Shown: in pieces, positions 43,250 through 53,149 of the stretch
Layout of the letters: each line of letters starts with the position of its first letter
Numbering within the stretch: position 1 is the stretch's first letter
Source: Streptomyces sp. TBY4
Lineage (GTDB): Bacteria; Actinomycetota; Actinomycetes; Streptomycetales; Streptomycetaceae
DNA length: 64,000 nt
Assembly: GCF_024213195.1 (NCBI RefSeq)
Contig: NZ_JANAVF010000005.1
Location: forward strand, 124,001 to 188,000
Direction: 5' to 3'
Notes under the pieces: generated by a model
Databases searched by the model: none
Seen by the model: the letters and a program-made list of their open reading frames with translations, nothing else
What the model was told of the DNA's origin: nothing
Position numbers and translations under genes: made by a program

Positions 43250-44764
43250 TCAGCCCCTCTTCAGCAGCATGCGGGCCTCGCCCACCGTGATGACGGACCC
43301 GGTCACCAGGACCCCGGCCCCTCCGTACTCCGCCTCTTCCTCCGCCAGCGTGATCGCCGCCTCGATGGCGTCGTCCAGCCGCGGCTCCACCTGCACCCGG
43401 TCCGCGCCGAAGACCTCGACGGCGATGGCCGCCAGTTCGTCGGCGGAGATCGCCCGGTGGCTGGAGTTCTCCGTGACCACGACCTCCGCGAAGATCGGCT
43501 CGAAGGCCTCGAAGACCCCGCGCACGTCCTTGCCGTCGCTCGCGCCCACGACCCCGACCAGCCGGCTGAAGCCGAAGGCCTCGGTCACGGCCTCCGCGGT
43601 GACCTGTGCCCCGGCGGGGTTGTGCGCGGCGTCCAGGACCACCGTCGGGCTGCGCCGCACGACCTCCATCCGGCCGGGGGAGGTCACCGAGGCGAAGGCC
43701 TTGCGCACGGTCTCCACGTCCAGCGCCCGCGCGTGGTCGGCGCCGATCCCGAAGAAGGCCTCGACCGCCGCCAGCGCCACCGCCGCGTTGTGCGCCATGT
43801 GGGCGCCGTACAGCGGCAGGAAGATGCCGTCGTACTCGCCGCCCAGCCCGCGCAGCGTCAGCTGCTGCCCGCCCACCGCGACCTCGCGGGTGACGACGCC
43901 GAACTCCATGCCCGCGCGGGCCACGGTCGCGTCGACCTCCACGGCCTTCTTCAGCAGCACCTGCGCCGCGTCCACCGGCTGCTGGGCCAGGATCACGGTG
44001 GCGCCCTGCTTGATGATGCCGCCCTTCTCCTGCGCGATCTCGCCGGTGGTGGAGCCGAGCCGGTCCGTGTGGTCCAGGCTGATCGGGGTGACCACGGCGA
44101 CGGCGCCGTCGATGACGTTGGTCGCGTCCCAGGTGCCACCCATGCCGACCTCGATCACGGCCGCGTCCACGGGCGCGTCCGCGAAGGCCGCGTAGGCCAT
44201 GCCGGTGAGGACCTCGAAGAACGACAGCCGGATCTCCTCGGCCGCGTCCACCATGTCCACGTACGGCTTGATGTCGTGGTACGTCTCGACGAAGCGCTGT
44301 GCGTCGATCGGCGCCCCGTCCAGGCTGATCCGCTCGGTGATCGACTGCACGTGCGGGCTGGTGTAGCGCCCGGTGCGCAGCTCGAAGGCGTTCAGCAGCG
44401 CCTCGATCATGCGCGAGGTGCTCGTCTTGCCGTTGGTGCCGGTGACGTGGATCGAGGGGTACGCGCGCTGCGGCTCGCCCAGGACGTCCATCAGCGCGGC
44501 GATCCGCGTGACGGACGGCTCCAGCTTGGTCTCGCCCCAGCGGCCGGCCAGCTCCTGCTCCACCTCCCGCAGCGCCTTGGCCACCTCGGGATCGGCGGGC
44601 TCCTGGGGTACCGGGTCGCCCTGGGGCGGACCGGCCTGCGTGCGCAGGGTGCGGCTGCCCGCCTCGATCACCGCCAGGTCGGGGTCGCGGTCGGACTCTT
44701 CCGCCACGATCTGGTCGAACGCGTCGAAGCTGTCATCGTGGCTCTCGGGCTGCTGCTCACTCAC
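43250..44764 (-). CDS. folC: Bifunctional folylpolyglutamate synthase / dihydrofolate synthase
   Basis: A 504-aa ATP-dependent ligase that adds glutamate to folates. P-loop VTGTNGKTSTSRMIEALL near residue 106, TSPHVQSITERI, the HTDRLGSTTGEIAQEKGGI segment, and VVLDAAHNPAGA mark the Mur-ligase fold. An acidic N-terminal extension of about 60 residues precedes the fold, common in Streptomyces. The GTG at 44764 has no ribosome-binding site, but TAGACT lies exactly 7 bases upstream, pointing to a leaderless mRNA. The usual neighbour valS is 3.1 kb away because three genes intervene. Confidence 0.94.
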   Translation of the reverse strand: MSEQQPESHDDSFDAFDQIVAEESDRDPDLAVIEAGSRTLRTQAGPPQGDPVPQEPADPEVAKALREVEQELAGRWGETKLEPSVTRIAALMDVLGEPQRAYPSIHVTGTNGKTSTSRMIEALLNAFELRTGRYTSPHVQSITERISLDGAPIDAQRFVETYHDIKPYVDMVDAAEEIRLSFFEVLTGMAYAAFADAPVDAAVIEVGMGGTWDATNVIDGAVAVVTPISLDHTDRLGSTTGEIAQEKGGIIKQGATVILAQQPVDAAQVLLKKAVEVDATVARAGMEFGVVTREVAVGGQQLTLRGLGGEYDGIFLPLYGAHMAHNAAVALAAVEAFFGIGADHARALDVETVRKAFASVTSPGRMEVVRRSPTVVLDAAHNPAGAQVTAEAVTEAFGFSRLVGVVGASDGKDVRGVFEAFEPIFAEVVVTENSSHRAISADELAAIAVEVFGADRVQVEPRLDDAIEAAITLAEEEAEYGGAGVLVTGSVITVGEARMLLKRG

Positions 44765-44771
44765 GGGACCC

Positions 44772-44777
44772 AGTCTA
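44772..44777 (-). promoter_or_regulatory. -10 box for leaderless folC transcript
   Basis: TAGACT on the minus strand, followed by 7 bases and then the GTG start of folC. This places the expected first transcribed base at the G of GTG. No good -35 is visible. Confidence 0.5.
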
Positions 44778-44882
44778 CGGACGAGGGGCGGAAGGACTTT
44801 CGGCCCGGTCGTGTCGGGACCTTCGGCCGGCGGAGCGACCTGATCGTTATGCAAGCCTTGCGGGCAGGAGATTGGGGAACAA

Positions 44883-45947
44883 ATGCCGCAGGCACGCAGT
44901 GAACGGGCGGGGCCCAACAAGACGGCTTCCAGCCGCGACATAGGGATAGACCTGGGAACCGCCAACACCCTCGTCTACGCACGGGGGCACGGCATCGTCC
45001 TCAATGAGCCGTCCGTGGTGGCCGTCAAGGCGGGCACCACCACCGCGCTGGCCGTGGGGACCGAGGCCAAGGAGACCATCGGCCGCACCCCCGGCTCCAT
45101 CACCGCGATCCGCCCCCTCAAGGACGGTGTGATCTGCGACTACGAGGCCGCCGAGGAGATGATCCGGCACTTCGTCCGCAAGGCCGTCCCCGGCCGCCGG
45201 GTCCGCACCCGCATGGTGATCTGCGTACCGTCCGGGGTCACCCAGGTGGAGCGGCGGGCCATCATCCACGCCTCCACCCGGGCCGGGGCCAGGGCCGTGC
45301 ACCTGATCGAGGAACCGATGGCCGCGGCGATCGGCGCCGGGCTGCCGGTGTCCGAGCCGCGCGGCTCGATGGTCGTCGACATCGGCGGCGGCACCTCCGA
45401 GGTCGCGGTCATCTCGCTCGGCGGCATCGTCACCTCGCAGTCGCTGCGGGTCGCCGGCGACCGGATGGACGCCGCCATCACCGACCACGTCCGCAAGGAG
45501 CACTCCCTGCTGATCGGCGACCGCACCGCCGAGGACGTCAAGATCGCCATCGGCTCGGCCTGGCCGGTGCCGGACCGGCCGGAGCTGGAGACCGCCACCT
45601 TCACCGTGCGGGGCCGCGAGAAGGTCGGCGGCATGCCCCAGACGCTCCGGCTCGACGCGCGCGACGTGCGGGCCGCCCTGGACGAGCCGGTCGAGGCGAT
45701 CATCTCCGCGGTCCGCACCACCCTGGAGGAGTGCCCGCCCGAGCTGTCCGGCGACGTCATGGAGCACGGCATCGTCCTGACCGGCGGCGGCGCGCTGCTG
45801 CCCGGCCTGGACCTGCGGATGGCCTCCTCGACGGGGATACCCGTCTTCGTCGCGGACGACCCGCTGGACTGCGTGGCCCTGGGCTCGGGCCGCTGCGTGG
45901 AGGACATGGACGCGCTCAGCAGCCTGCTGGCACCGGCGCGGGCCTAA
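44883..45947 (+). CDS. Second MreB-like (Mbl-type) actin homologue
   Basis: A 354-aa actin-family protein resembling MreB along its length: [56 protein letters not shown]. It has a longer polar N-terminus (about 17 residues), a Gly/Pro insertion (WPVPDRPELETATF) and a shorter C-terminus than the MreB at 41070. ATP-site residues are kept, so it should polymerise or bind nucleotide. ATG 44883 follows GGGGAA. It is divergent from folC and convergent with the histidine kinase (22-bp gap). It may be a paralogue with a separate developmental role. Confidence 0.88.
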   Translation: MPQARSERAGPNKTASSRDIGIDLGTANTLVYARGHGIVLNEPSVVAVKAGTTTALAVGTEAKETIGRTPGSITAIRPLKDGVICDYEAAEEMIRHFVRKAVPGRRVRTRMVICVPSGVTQVERRAIIHASTRAGARAVHLIEEPMAAAIGAGLPVSEPRGSMVVDIGGGTSEVAVISLGGIVTSQSLRVAGDRMDAAITDHVRKEHSLLIGDRTAEDVKIAIGSAWPVPDRPELETATFTVRGREKVGGMPQTLRLDARDVRAALDEPVEAIISAVRTTLEECPPELSGDVMEHGIVLTGGGALLPGLDLRMASSTGIPVFVADDPLDCVALGSGRCVEDMDALSSLLAPARA

Positions 45948-45969
45948 GGCCGCCCGGGCGTCCGGGGGC

Positions 45970-47133
45970 TCAGCCCTTCGGGAGGGTCGCGAAGACCTCG
46001 TACGCGTCCTCCGTGCGCGTCGCCGTCAGGGTTCCGCCCAGGCTCCGCACGCGCTCGGACATGCTCGCCGTGCCCGAGCCCGCCGAGACGGGGGCCCTGC
46101 CCGGGGTGCGCCGCGCCAGCCCGTTGCGCACGGCGATGTTCAGCTGCGGCCCGTCCGCCGCGATGGACACCTCGATGGTCTCGCCGTGCGCGTGCTTGGC
46201 CGCGTTGGTCAGGCATTCCTGCACCACGCGGTAGACCGCTGCCTGGCGCAGCGGCGACAGCCCGTGCACGGCCGGATCCAGGGCGAGGCGTACGGGCGAA
46301 CCCGCGCGCCCGCTCTCCTCCGCGAGCGCCGCCAGCCCTTCGACTCCCGGGGTGGCCGCCCGCTCCCCGCGCTGCACGATGATCTCGTTGAGCACCAGGT
46401 GGGCCCGGCGGGCGGTGTCGGCGAGCTCTTCGAAGTCCTTCGCGTACGCCGTCTCGCGCGAGCGCATCGACAGCACCTCGGAGCGGACCGTCAGCAGGGT
46501 CAGCTCCCGCCCGACGAAGTCGTGGACGTCGCGGGCGACGGAGGTCCGCTCCTGCTGGACGGCCTGCAGGACGGCGGACTCGGCGCGCCGGGCGGCGAGC
46601 TCGCGCACGAGGTCGTGGCGGTAGGCGGCGACGCCCACGGCCGAGGCGAGCACCCCGATGGGCACCACCAGGCTGAGGAAGGAGCTGAGGGTCTCGGCCC
46701 GGGCCAGCGGCCAGCCCGGCACCCAGCAGAACAGGACGACCGAGAAGACCAGGTAGCCGAGGGTGGCGAGGACGCCGGCCCGGCGCCCGCGGAAGCGGCC
46801 CACCGAGTACAGCGCGAACTGGATCAGCGTGAGCTCGTGCAGCCAGCCGATGAAGAGCAGCGCGGCGAGGTACGCGATCCAGGGCATCCGGCGCCGCACC
46901 AGCAGGGTGGAACAGCCGAGCGTCAGGACGACGGCCGCGGCGGGGCCGCTCAGGGAATTGTCGGCGGCCGCCAGGCCCGGCAGGTCGATCGCCATCAGAC
47001 CCAGGCAGCTGAGGGCCGCGAGCAGGTCCATCGCCCGCGGCGAACCGGCCCAGCCCTGCGCGAGCCGGCGGCCGAGGGCCACGAGCCGGCAGGGCGCCGA
47101 GGGGGCGGGCTTGACGTGCATGCCCTCCATCAT
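45970..47133 (-). CDS. Orphan sensor histidine kinase (HisKA_3/NarL type)
   Basis: A 387-aa membrane sensor kinase. About five hydrophobic segments in residues 30-170 and little extracytoplasmic sequence suggest sensing within the membrane. Then the dimerisation/phospho-His box ERTSVARDVHDFVGRELT (His in DVHD), an N-box-like VVQECLTNAAKHA, and a G-box GSGTASMSERVRSLGG. These fit the NarX/DesK class, which normally pairs with a LuxR-type response regulator; none lies nearby. It is divergent from the VKOR gene (140-bp gap). The first ATG (47133) follows GGAGGT at 11 bases; the adjacent second ATG is possible. Confidence 0.85.
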   Translation of the reverse strand: MMEGMHVKPAPSAPCRLVALGRRLAQGWAGSPRAMDLLAALSCLGLMAIDLPGLAAADNSLSGPAAAVVLTLGCSTLLVRRRMPWIAYLAALLFIGWLHELTLIQFALYSVGRFRGRRAGVLATLGYLVFSVVLFCWVPGWPLARAETLSSFLSLVVPIGVLASAVGVAAYRHDLVRELAARRAESAVLQAVQQERTSVARDVHDFVGRELTLLTVRSEVLSMRSRETAYAKDFEELADTARRAHLVLNEIIVQRGERAATPGVEGLAALAEESGRAGSPVRLALDPAVHGLSPLRQAAVYRVVQECLTNAAKHAHGETIEVSIAADGPQLNIAVRNGLARRTPGRAPVSAGSGTASMSERVRSLGGTLTATRTEDAYEVFATLPKG

Positions 47134-47261
47134 CCGTGCTCGGCACCTCCGGATCCGGGCCGCCCGGACGGAAGAACGCGTGATTTAGGGCACTTCGGAC
47201 AGGCCGGAGGTCCTCCCGCCCGGGTGGCCTTCCGCTCTACCCGGGCCGCGGGGACGCTCGT

Positions 47262-47267
47262 AGCGTC
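47262..47267 (+). promoter_or_regulatory. -10-like box for a possible leaderless VKOR transcript
   Basis: TAGCGT followed by 7 bases and the ATG at 47274. The GGGAGA between them is too close to the start to act as a normal ribosome-binding site. -35 not evident. Confidence 0.35.
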
Positions 47268-47273
47268 GGGAGA

Positions 47274-47855
47274 ATGACCACCTTCCGGGGAACGACCACC
47301 CGTCCGGGACCGACCACCCCGCGGGGCATCGCCCTGCTCCTGCTGATCGGCGGCCTGGTCGGCACGCTGGCCTCCGGCGTGCTCACCTACGACCGCATCC
47401 GCACGCTGGAGGACCCGCTCTTCACCCCGGGCTGCAACGTCAACGCGGTGCTGAGCTGCGGCGACGTGATGACCACCTGGCAGGGCAACCTGCTCGGCTT
47501 CCCCAACATGCTGCTCGGCATCGCCGGCTTCGCGGCCCTCGCCGGACTGGGCGCGGCCCTGGTCGCCGGGGCGCTGCTCCCCCGGTGGCTGTGGCGCGGG
47601 CTGTGGGCCGGGATCGCGGCCGGGTTCGCCTTCACGGTGTGGCTGATCAGCCAGTGCCTGTACGTGATCGGGGCCCTGTGCCCGTGGTGCATGGTCGTCT
47701 GGGCGGTGATGATCCCGCTGTTCTGGTACGTCACCCGCCACCTGGCCCCGGCCGGCTCCCCGCTGCGGGCGATCCCCCACTGGCTGGTGCCGCTGGCCGC
47801 CTACGGCGTGGTCGCGGTGCTCATCCTGACGGAATTCGGCACCCGGCTGCTGTGA
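47274..47855 (+). CDS. Vitamin K epoxide reductase (VKOR) family protein
   Basis: A 193-aa membrane oxidoreductase that reoxidises a disulfide-forming partner using quinone. About five helices are present. The loop cysteines CNVNAVLSCGDV near residues 54-62 and the redox-active CPWC near residue 142 are complete, so it should be active. In actinobacteria VKOR drives disulfide bond formation in exported proteins together with a DsbA-like partner; no partner lies next to it here. It shares a divergent promoter region with the orphan histidine kinase. Confidence 0.92.
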   Translation: MTTFRGTTTRPGPTTPRGIALLLLIGGLVGTLASGVLTYDRIRTLEDPLFTPGCNVNAVLSCGDVMTTWQGNLLGFPNMLLGIAGFAALAGLGAALVAGALLPRWLWRGLWAGIAAGFAFTVWLISQCLYVIGALCPWCMVVWAVMIPLFWYVTRHLAPAGSPLRAIPHWLVPLAAYGVVAVLILTEFGTRLL

Positions 47856-47884
47856 TGCCGGGTCCCCTCCGGGGAACAGATACC

Positions 47885-47925
47885 GCGAAGGCCCCCACGT
47901 CGACCGACGGCGTGGGGGCCTTCGC
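47885..47925. terminator. Bidirectional terminator between VKOR and valS
   Basis: Perfect 15-bp inverted repeat (47885-47899 and 47911-47925) between convergent genes; loop of 11 bases. Confidence 0.82.
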
Positions 47926-47944
47926 TTGTGTCCTACGGGCCCGG

Positions 47945-50566
47945 TCAGGCGGCCGGCAGCGTGTCCAGCTGGGTCTTCAGCCGCTCGATGTCGGCCTCGG
48001 CCTTGGCGAGGCGGCCCTTGATCTTGTCCACGACGTTGTCGGGGGCCTTCGCGATGAAGGCCTCGTTCCCGAGCTTCGCCTCGGCCTGCTGCTTCTCCTT
48101 CTCGGCGGCGGCCAGGTCCTTGCTCAGCCGCTTGCGCTCCGCCTCGACGTCGATGGTGCCCGAGAGGTCGAGCGCGACGGTGGCGCCGCCGACCGGCAGG
48201 GTCGCGGTGGCGCTGAAGGCCTCGCCCTCCGGCTGCAGGCGCAGCACCTGGCGGATGGCGGCCTCGTGGGCGGCCAGCGTGGTCGCGGAGAGGTCCAGGC
48301 GGGCCGGGACCTTCTGCTTGTCGTCGAGGCCCTGCTCCTTGCGGAACCGGCGGACCTCGCGGACCAGGCTCTGGACGCCCTCGATCTCGGCCTCGGCGGC
48401 CGCGTCGCGGAAGCCGCTGTCCTTGGGCCATTCGGCGATCACCAGGGACTCGCCGCCGGTCAGCGTGGTCCACAGGGTCTCGGTGACGAAGGGGACCACC
48501 GGGTGCAGCAGCCGCAGCATGACGTCGAGGACCTCGCCCAGGACGCGTGCGGAGGCCTTGGCCGGCTCGCCACCCGCGAAGAAGGTCGTCTTCGACAGCT
48601 CGACGTACCAGTCGAAGACCTCGTCCCACGCGAAGTGGTAGAGGGCCTCGCTGAGCTTCGAGAACTGGAAGTCGTCGTAGAAGGCGTCGACCTGCGCGAC
48701 CGTCTTGTTCAGGCGCGACAGGATCCAGCGGTCGGTCGCCGACAGCTCCTCGACCGGCGGGAGCTCGCCCTCGATGGTGGCGCCGTTCATCAGCGCGAAG
48801 CGCGTGGCGTTCCAGATCTTGTTGGCGAACTTGCTGGAGGCCTGGACCCAGTCCTCGCCGATCGGGACGTCGGTGCCGGGGTTGGCGCCCTTGGCCAGGG
48901 TGAAGCGGACGGCGTCGGAGCCGTACTTGTCCATCCAGTCCAGCGGGTCGACGACGTTGCCCGCGGACTTCGACATCTTCTTGCCGCGCTCGTCGCGGAC
49001 CAGGCCGGTCAGCGCGATCGTCTTGAAGGGCGCCTCGCCGTCCATGGCGTACAGGCCGAACATCATCATCCGGGCGACCCAGAAGAAGATGATGTCGTGG
49101 CCGGTCAGCAGGACGTCCGTGGAGTAGAACTTCTCCAGGTCCGGGGTCTGCTCCGGCCAGCCCAGGGTCGAGAAGGGCCACAGGCCGGAGGAGAACCAGG
49201 TGTCGAGGACGTCGGTGTCCTGGACCCAGCCCTCGCCGGTCGGCGCCTCGTCGTCGGGTCCGACGCAGACGACCTCGCCGGCCGGGCCGTACCAGATCGG
49301 GATGCGGTGGCCCCACCACAGCTGGCGCGAGATGCACCAGTCGTTGAGGTTGTCGACCCAGTCGAAGTAGCGCTTCGACATCTCCTCGGGGTGGATCGAG
49401 ACCCGGCCGTCGCGGACGGCGTCGCCGGCGGCCTTGGCCAGCGTCTCGACCTTGACCCACCACTGGAGGGACAGGCGCGGCTCGACGGTGGTGGAGCAGC
49501 GCGAGCAGTGCCCGACGGAGTGCATGTACGGACGCTTCTCGGCGACGATCCGACCCTGCTCGCGCAGGGCGCCGACGACCGCGGAGCGGGCTTCGAAGCG
49601 GTCCAGGCCGAGGAAGGGGCCGTGGACGGTGATGACACCGCGCTCGTCCATGATCGTCATGTTGGGCAGGCCGTGGCGCTGCCCGATGGCGAAGTCGTTC
49701 GGGTCGTGCGCCGGGGTCACCTTGACGCAGCCGGTGCCGAACTCGGGGTCGACGTGGGTGTCCGCGACGACCGGGATGGAGCGGTCGGTGAGCGGCAGCT
49801 TGATGAGCTTGCCGATCAGGTGCTTGTAGCGCTCGTCGTCCGGGTGGACGGCGATGGCCGTGTCACCGAGCATCGTCTCGGCGCGCGTGGTCGCGACGAC
49901 GAGGGTGTCCTCGCCCTCGCCGTACTTGATGGAGACGAGCTCGCCCGCGTCCTCCTGGTACTCCACCTCGATGTCGGAGATGGCCGTCAGACAGCGGGGG
50001 CACCAGTTGATGATGCGCTCGGCGCGGTAGATCAGCTCGTCTTCGTAGAGCTTCTTGAAGATCGTCTGGACGGCCTTGGACAGGCCCTCGTCCATGGTGA
50101 AGCGCTCGCGGGACCAGTCGACGCCGTCGCCGAGGCGGCGCATCTGGCCGAGGATCTTGCCGCCGTACTCTTCCTTCCACTGCCAGACCCGCTCGACGAA
50201 CTCCTCGCGGCCCAGGTCGTGGCGGGACTTGCCCTCCTCGGCGAGCTGCTGCTCAACCTTGTTCTGGGTGGCGATGCCGGCGTGGTCCATGCCGGGCAGC
50301 CACAGGGACTCGTAGCCCTGCATGCGCTTGCGGCGGGTCAGGGCGTCCATCAGCGTGTGCTGGAAGGCGTGCCCCAGGTGCAGGGAACCGGTGACGTTCG
50401 GCGGCGGGATGACGATGGTGTACGCGGGCTTCTCGCTCGCCGGGTCCGCCGTGAAGTACCCACGCTCTACCCAGCGCTCGTAGAGCTTCCCCTCTACGTC
50501 GGCCGGCGCGTACGAAGTCGGCAGTTCGGAGTAGGGGCTGCTGGGTGTCTGCGTGTTCTCGGTCAC
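47945..50566 (-). CDS. valS: Valyl-tRNA synthetase
   Basis: An 873-aa class I aminoacyl-tRNA synthetase. The HIGH motif is in [15 protein letters not shown] near residue 60, KMSKS in [12 protein letters not shown] near residue 525, and the editing domain has [13 protein letters not shown] and [15 protein letters not shown]. The C-terminal coiled coil (about 810-870) is the normal ValS feature. The GTG at 50566 lacks a ribosome-binding site, yet TAAACT lies exactly 7 bases upstream, consistent with leaderless translation. No T-box elements were seen upstream. Confidence 0.97.
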   Translation of the reverse strand: MTENTQTPSSPYSELPTSYAPADVEGKLYERWVERGYFTADPASEKPAYTIVIPPPNVTGSLHLGHAFQHTLMDALTRRKRMQGYESLWLPGMDHAGIATQNKVEQQLAEEGKSRHDLGREEFVERVWQWKEEYGGKILGQMRRLGDGVDWSRERFTMDEGLSKAVQTIFKKLYEDELIYRAERIINWCPRCLTAISDIEVEYQEDAGELVSIKYGEGEDTLVVATTRAETMLGDTAIAVHPDDERYKHLIGKLIKLPLTDRSIPVVADTHVDPEFGTGCVKVTPAHDPNDFAIGQRHGLPNMTIMDERGVITVHGPFLGLDRFEARSAVVGALREQGRIVAEKRPYMHSVGHCSRCSTTVEPRLSLQWWVKVETLAKAAGDAVRDGRVSIHPEEMSKRYFDWVDNLNDWCISRQLWWGHRIPIWYGPAGEVVCVGPDDEAPTGEGWVQDTDVLDTWFSSGLWPFSTLGWPEQTPDLEKFYSTDVLLTGHDIIFFWVARMMMFGLYAMDGEAPFKTIALTGLVRDERGKKMSKSAGNVVDPLDWMDKYGSDAVRFTLAKGANPGTDVPIGEDWVQASSKFANKIWNATRFALMNGATIEGELPPVEELSATDRWILSRLNKTVAQVDAFYDDFQFSKLSEALYHFAWDEVFDWYVELSKTTFFAGGEPAKASARVLGEVLDVMLRLLHPVVPFVTETLWTTLTGGESLVIAEWPKDSGFRDAAAEAEIEGVQSLVREVRRFRKEQGLDDKQKVPARLDLSATTLAAHEAAIRQVLRLQPEGEAFSATATLPVGGATVALDLSGTIDVEAERKRLSKDLAAAEKEKQQAEAKLGNEAFIAKAPDNVVDKIKGRLAKAEADIERLKTQLDTLPAA

Positions 50567-50573
50567 GGGGCAC

Positions 50574-50579
50574 AGTTTA
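50574..50579 (-). promoter_or_regulatory. -10 box for leaderless valS transcript
   Basis: TAAACT on the minus strand, 7 bases before the GTG start. A TTCATG 18 bases further upstream is a weak -35. Confidence 0.5.
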
Positions 50580-50693
50580 GAGCGGTAACAGTCCAGTCAT
50601 GAAACCGGCTTTCCCAGGACCTGGCGCCCTGAGCGCCTCCGGCTTCCGCCAGGATGTGTGGGACGCATAAACAACCTCATGGGGGGACGCGGG

Positions 50694-51632
50694 ATGAGCT
50701 ACAACCAGCCGGGGCCGTACGGAGGCCAGCAGCCGCAGCAGCCGGGGCCCTACGGCCAGCAACCCGGCCCGTACGGCCAGCAGCCCGGCCCCTACGGCCG
50801 GCAGCAGCCCGGCCCGCAGCCCGGATACGGCTACCCGCAGCAGGCCCCCCAGGGCGTCCCGCAGCAGGGCTACCCGCAGCAGCAGCCCCCGTACGGCGGC
50901 GGCTACCCGCAGCAGCCTCCGTACGGCGGCGGCTTCCAGCCGGAGCCCCCGAAGAAGTCGAAGGCGGGCGTGATCATCGCGGTGGTCCTGGCGGTGGCCG
51001 TGATCGGCGGCGCCGGCTGGTACTTCACCGCGGGCGGCGGCGGCTCGGCCTCGATCTCCGCGGACACCAAGGGCTACAAGCTGGTGGCCCCGGAGACGGT
51101 GGACGACTTCAAGAAGGACCCGAAGCACAAGGACACCGACTTCAGCGACAAGGACAAGAAGGAAGTCGAAGCGGCGGGCATCAAGAACCCCACCCAGGTG
51201 GCCATGAACTACCAGGCCGGTGACCCGAAGAACCCGCTGACCGGCAAGGGCCTGAGCTTCAAGGGGTTCTACGGCGAGCTCGCCGACCCGGAGAAGACCG
51301 TGGACGCGTACTTCGCCATGGCCAAGCTCAACGCCGGCAAGGACGGGTCCACGAAGGTGGAGTTGGTCGGAAGCCCCCAGGAGAAGACCCCGGCGGGCTT
51401 CAAGGGCGCCGTGATGAAGTGCCAGGAGATGAAGTTCGTCTCCACGAGCACCACGGAGAAGGGGCCGAAGGAGTTCATCATTCCGATCTGCCTGTGGGGT
51501 GACTACAGCACCCTGGCCATGGTCGGCGCCACCGATGTCGCGTCGATCATGGCCGGCAAGCCGGGCTACACCCTGGACCAGACCGCGGAGCTCACCGCGA
51601 AGGTCTACAACGCCGCCCGCGTGAAGAAGTAG
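50694..51632 (+). CDS. Pro/Gln/Tyr-rich single-pass membrane protein
   Basis: A 312-aa protein of unknown function. Residues 1-85 are a disordered cytoplasmic tail with repeated GPYGQQP and PYGGGYPQQ units. Residues 91-111 form one membrane helix, followed by an extracytoplasmic domain of about 200 residues with SADTKGYKLVAPETV and two Cys (CQEM, ICLW) that may form a disulfide. Many Streptomyces have such proline-rich plus anchored-domain proteins, some tied to wall or signalling functions. ATG 50694 follows a G-rich GGGGGGA tract and gives the clean N-terminus MSYNQPGPYG. It is divergent from valS. Confidence 0.8.
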   Translation: MSYNQPGPYGGQQPQQPGPYGQQPGPYGQQPGPYGRQQPGPQPGYGYPQQAPQGVPQQGYPQQQPPYGGGYPQQPPYGGGFQPEPPKKSKAGVIIAVVLAVAVIGGAGWYFTAGGGGSASISADTKGYKLVAPETVDDFKKDPKHKDTDFSDKDKKEVEAAGIKNPTQVAMNYQAGDPKNPLTGKGLSFKGFYGELADPEKTVDAYFAMAKLNAGKDGSTKVELVGSPQEKTPAGFKGAVMKCQEMKFVSTSTTEKGPKEFIIPICLWGDYSTLAMVGATDVASIMAGKPGYTLDQTAELTAKVYNAARVKK

Positions 51633-51654
51633 CGGGAGCGGACGACGCCGCCAC

Positions 51655-51698
51655 ACACGCAGAAGGGGCGCCCCGGTCGGGGCGCCCCTTCTGCGTGT
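51655..51698. terminator. Bidirectional terminator between membrane protein gene and clpX
   Basis: Perfect 20-bp inverted repeat (51655-51674 and 51679-51698) with a 4-base loop, flanked by TTCTGC on the right. Serves both convergent genes. Confidence 0.88.
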
Positions 51699-51709
51699 CT
51701 CCCGGCGTA

Positions 51710-52996
51710 CTACGCCGACTTCTCGTGCGGGCCCTGGTCCTTCGGGACGATCCGCGGGACCAGCGTCGGGTTGACGTTGGAGCGGACCACGTCCGGGGTG
51801 ATGACCACGCGGGCCACGTCCTTGCGGGACGGGACCTCGTACATCACCGACATCAGGACCTCTTCCATGATGGCGCGCAGGCCGCGCGCGCCGGTCTGGC
51901 GGAGGATCGCCTGGTCGGCGATGGCCTCGAGGGCCTCGCGCTCGAAGTCCAGCTCGACGCCGTCGAGTTCGAACAGTCGCTGGTACTGCTTGACCAGCGC
52001 ATTGCGCGGCTCGATGAGGATCTGGAGCAGGGCCTCGCGGTCCAGGTTGTGCACCGAGGTGATGACGGGCAGACGGCCGATGAACTCGGGGATCATCCCG
52101 AACTTCACCAGGTCCTCCGGCATGACCTCCTGGAACTGGTTGCTCGCCTCGATCTCGCGCTTCGAGCGGATGGTCGCCCCGAAGCCGATGCCCTTGGCGC
52201 CGGCGCGGGATTCGATGATCCGCTCCAGACCGGAGAAGGCGCCGCCCACGATGAACAGCACGTTCGTCGTGTCGATCTGGATGAACTCCTGGTGCGGGTG
52301 CTTGCGGCCGCCCTGCGGCGGCACGGAGGCGGTGGTGCCCTCCAGGATCTTCAGGAGGGCCTGCTGCACGCCCTCGCCGCTCACGTCGCGCGTGATCGAC
52401 GGGTTCTCGCTCTTGCGGGCGACCTTGTCGATCTCGTCGATGTAGATGATCCCGGTCTCGGCCTTCTTGACGTCGTAGTCGGCCGCCTGGATCAGCTTGA
52501 GCAGGATGTTCTCGACGTCCTCGCCGACGTACCCGGCCTCCGTCAGCGCCGTCGCGTCCGCGATGGCGAACGGGACGTTGAGCATGCGGGCCAGCGTCTG
52601 CGCGAGGAGCGTCTTGCCGGAGCCCGTGGGGCCCAGCAGCAGGATGTTGGACTTCGCGAGTTCGATCGCGTCGTCGCGGCCCGTCCCGCCGCCGTTCTCG
52701 CCGGCCTGGACGCGCTTGTAGTGGTTGTACACCGCGACGGAGAGCGCCTTCTTCGCCGGCTCCTGGCCGACGACGTAGCTCTCCAGGAACTCGTAGATCT
52801 CACGAGGCTTGGGGAGTTCCTCCCACCTGACCTCGGAAGTCTCGGCGAGCTCCTCTTCGATGATCTCGTTGCAGAGGTCGATGCACTCGTCGCAGATGTA
52901 CACACCGGGTCCCGCGATGAGCTTCTTCACCTGCTTCTGGCTCTTTCCGCAGAACGAGCACTTGAGCAGGTCGCCGCCGTCACCGATGCGTGCCAC
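51710..52996 (-). CDS. clpX: ATP-dependent Clp protease ATP-binding subunit ClpX
   Basis: A 428-aa AAA+ unfoldase that feeds substrates to ClpP. The N-terminal zinc-binding domain has CSFCGKSQ and CDECIDLC near residues 13-42. Walker A GPTGSGKT near residue 125, Walker B IIYIDEID near 190, pore loop GYVGED, and a C-terminal sensor-2 ARGLRA are present. The GTG follows AAGGGGAA. It lies downstream of clpP2 with a 153-bp gap containing a hairpin, so it likely has its own transcript, as known in Streptomyces. Confidence 0.97.
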   Translation of the reverse strand: MARIGDGGDLLKCSFCGKSQKQVKKLIAGPGVYICDECIDLCNEIIEEELAETSEVRWEELPKPREIYEFLESYVVGQEPAKKALSVAVYNHYKRVQAGENGGGTGRDDAIELAKSNILLLGPTGSGKTLLAQTLARMLNVPFAIADATALTEAGYVGEDVENILLKLIQAADYDVKKAETGIIYIDEIDKVARKSENPSITRDVSGEGVQQALLKILEGTTASVPPQGGRKHPHQEFIQIDTTNVLFIVGGAFSGLERIIESRAGAKGIGFGATIRSKREIEASNQFQEVMPEDLVKFGMIPEFIGRLPVITSVHNLDREALLQILIEPRNALVKQYQRLFELDGVELDFEREALEAIADQAILRQTGARGLRAIMEEVLMSVMYEVPSRKDVARVVITPDVVRSNVNPTLVPRIVPKDQGPHEKSA

Positions 52997-53069
52997 GAGG
53001 TGCTTCCCCTTCGCCTGGGAGACGCCTGGTTCAGCGCTCCTGGTGCCTCATATCCGACGGTACCTTGCC

Positions 53070-53091
53070 GGGGGCCCCGTGCGGGGCCCCC
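53070..53091 (-). terminator. Hairpin between clpP2 and clpX
   Basis: 10-bp perfect stem GGGGGCCCCG / CGGGGCCCCC with a 2-base loop, about 60 bases past the clpP2 stop. Confidence 0.6.
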
Positions 53092-53149
53092 TTGACGTGG
53101 TTCACATCGCCCAATCCGGCGATGTGCCCGCGCCAACTGGCGGCAAGGA

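Noticed and set aside
50567..50690. T-box riboswitch upstream of valS
   Set aside because: No specifier-like structure or T-box sequence seen; a -10 box sits 7 bases before the start.
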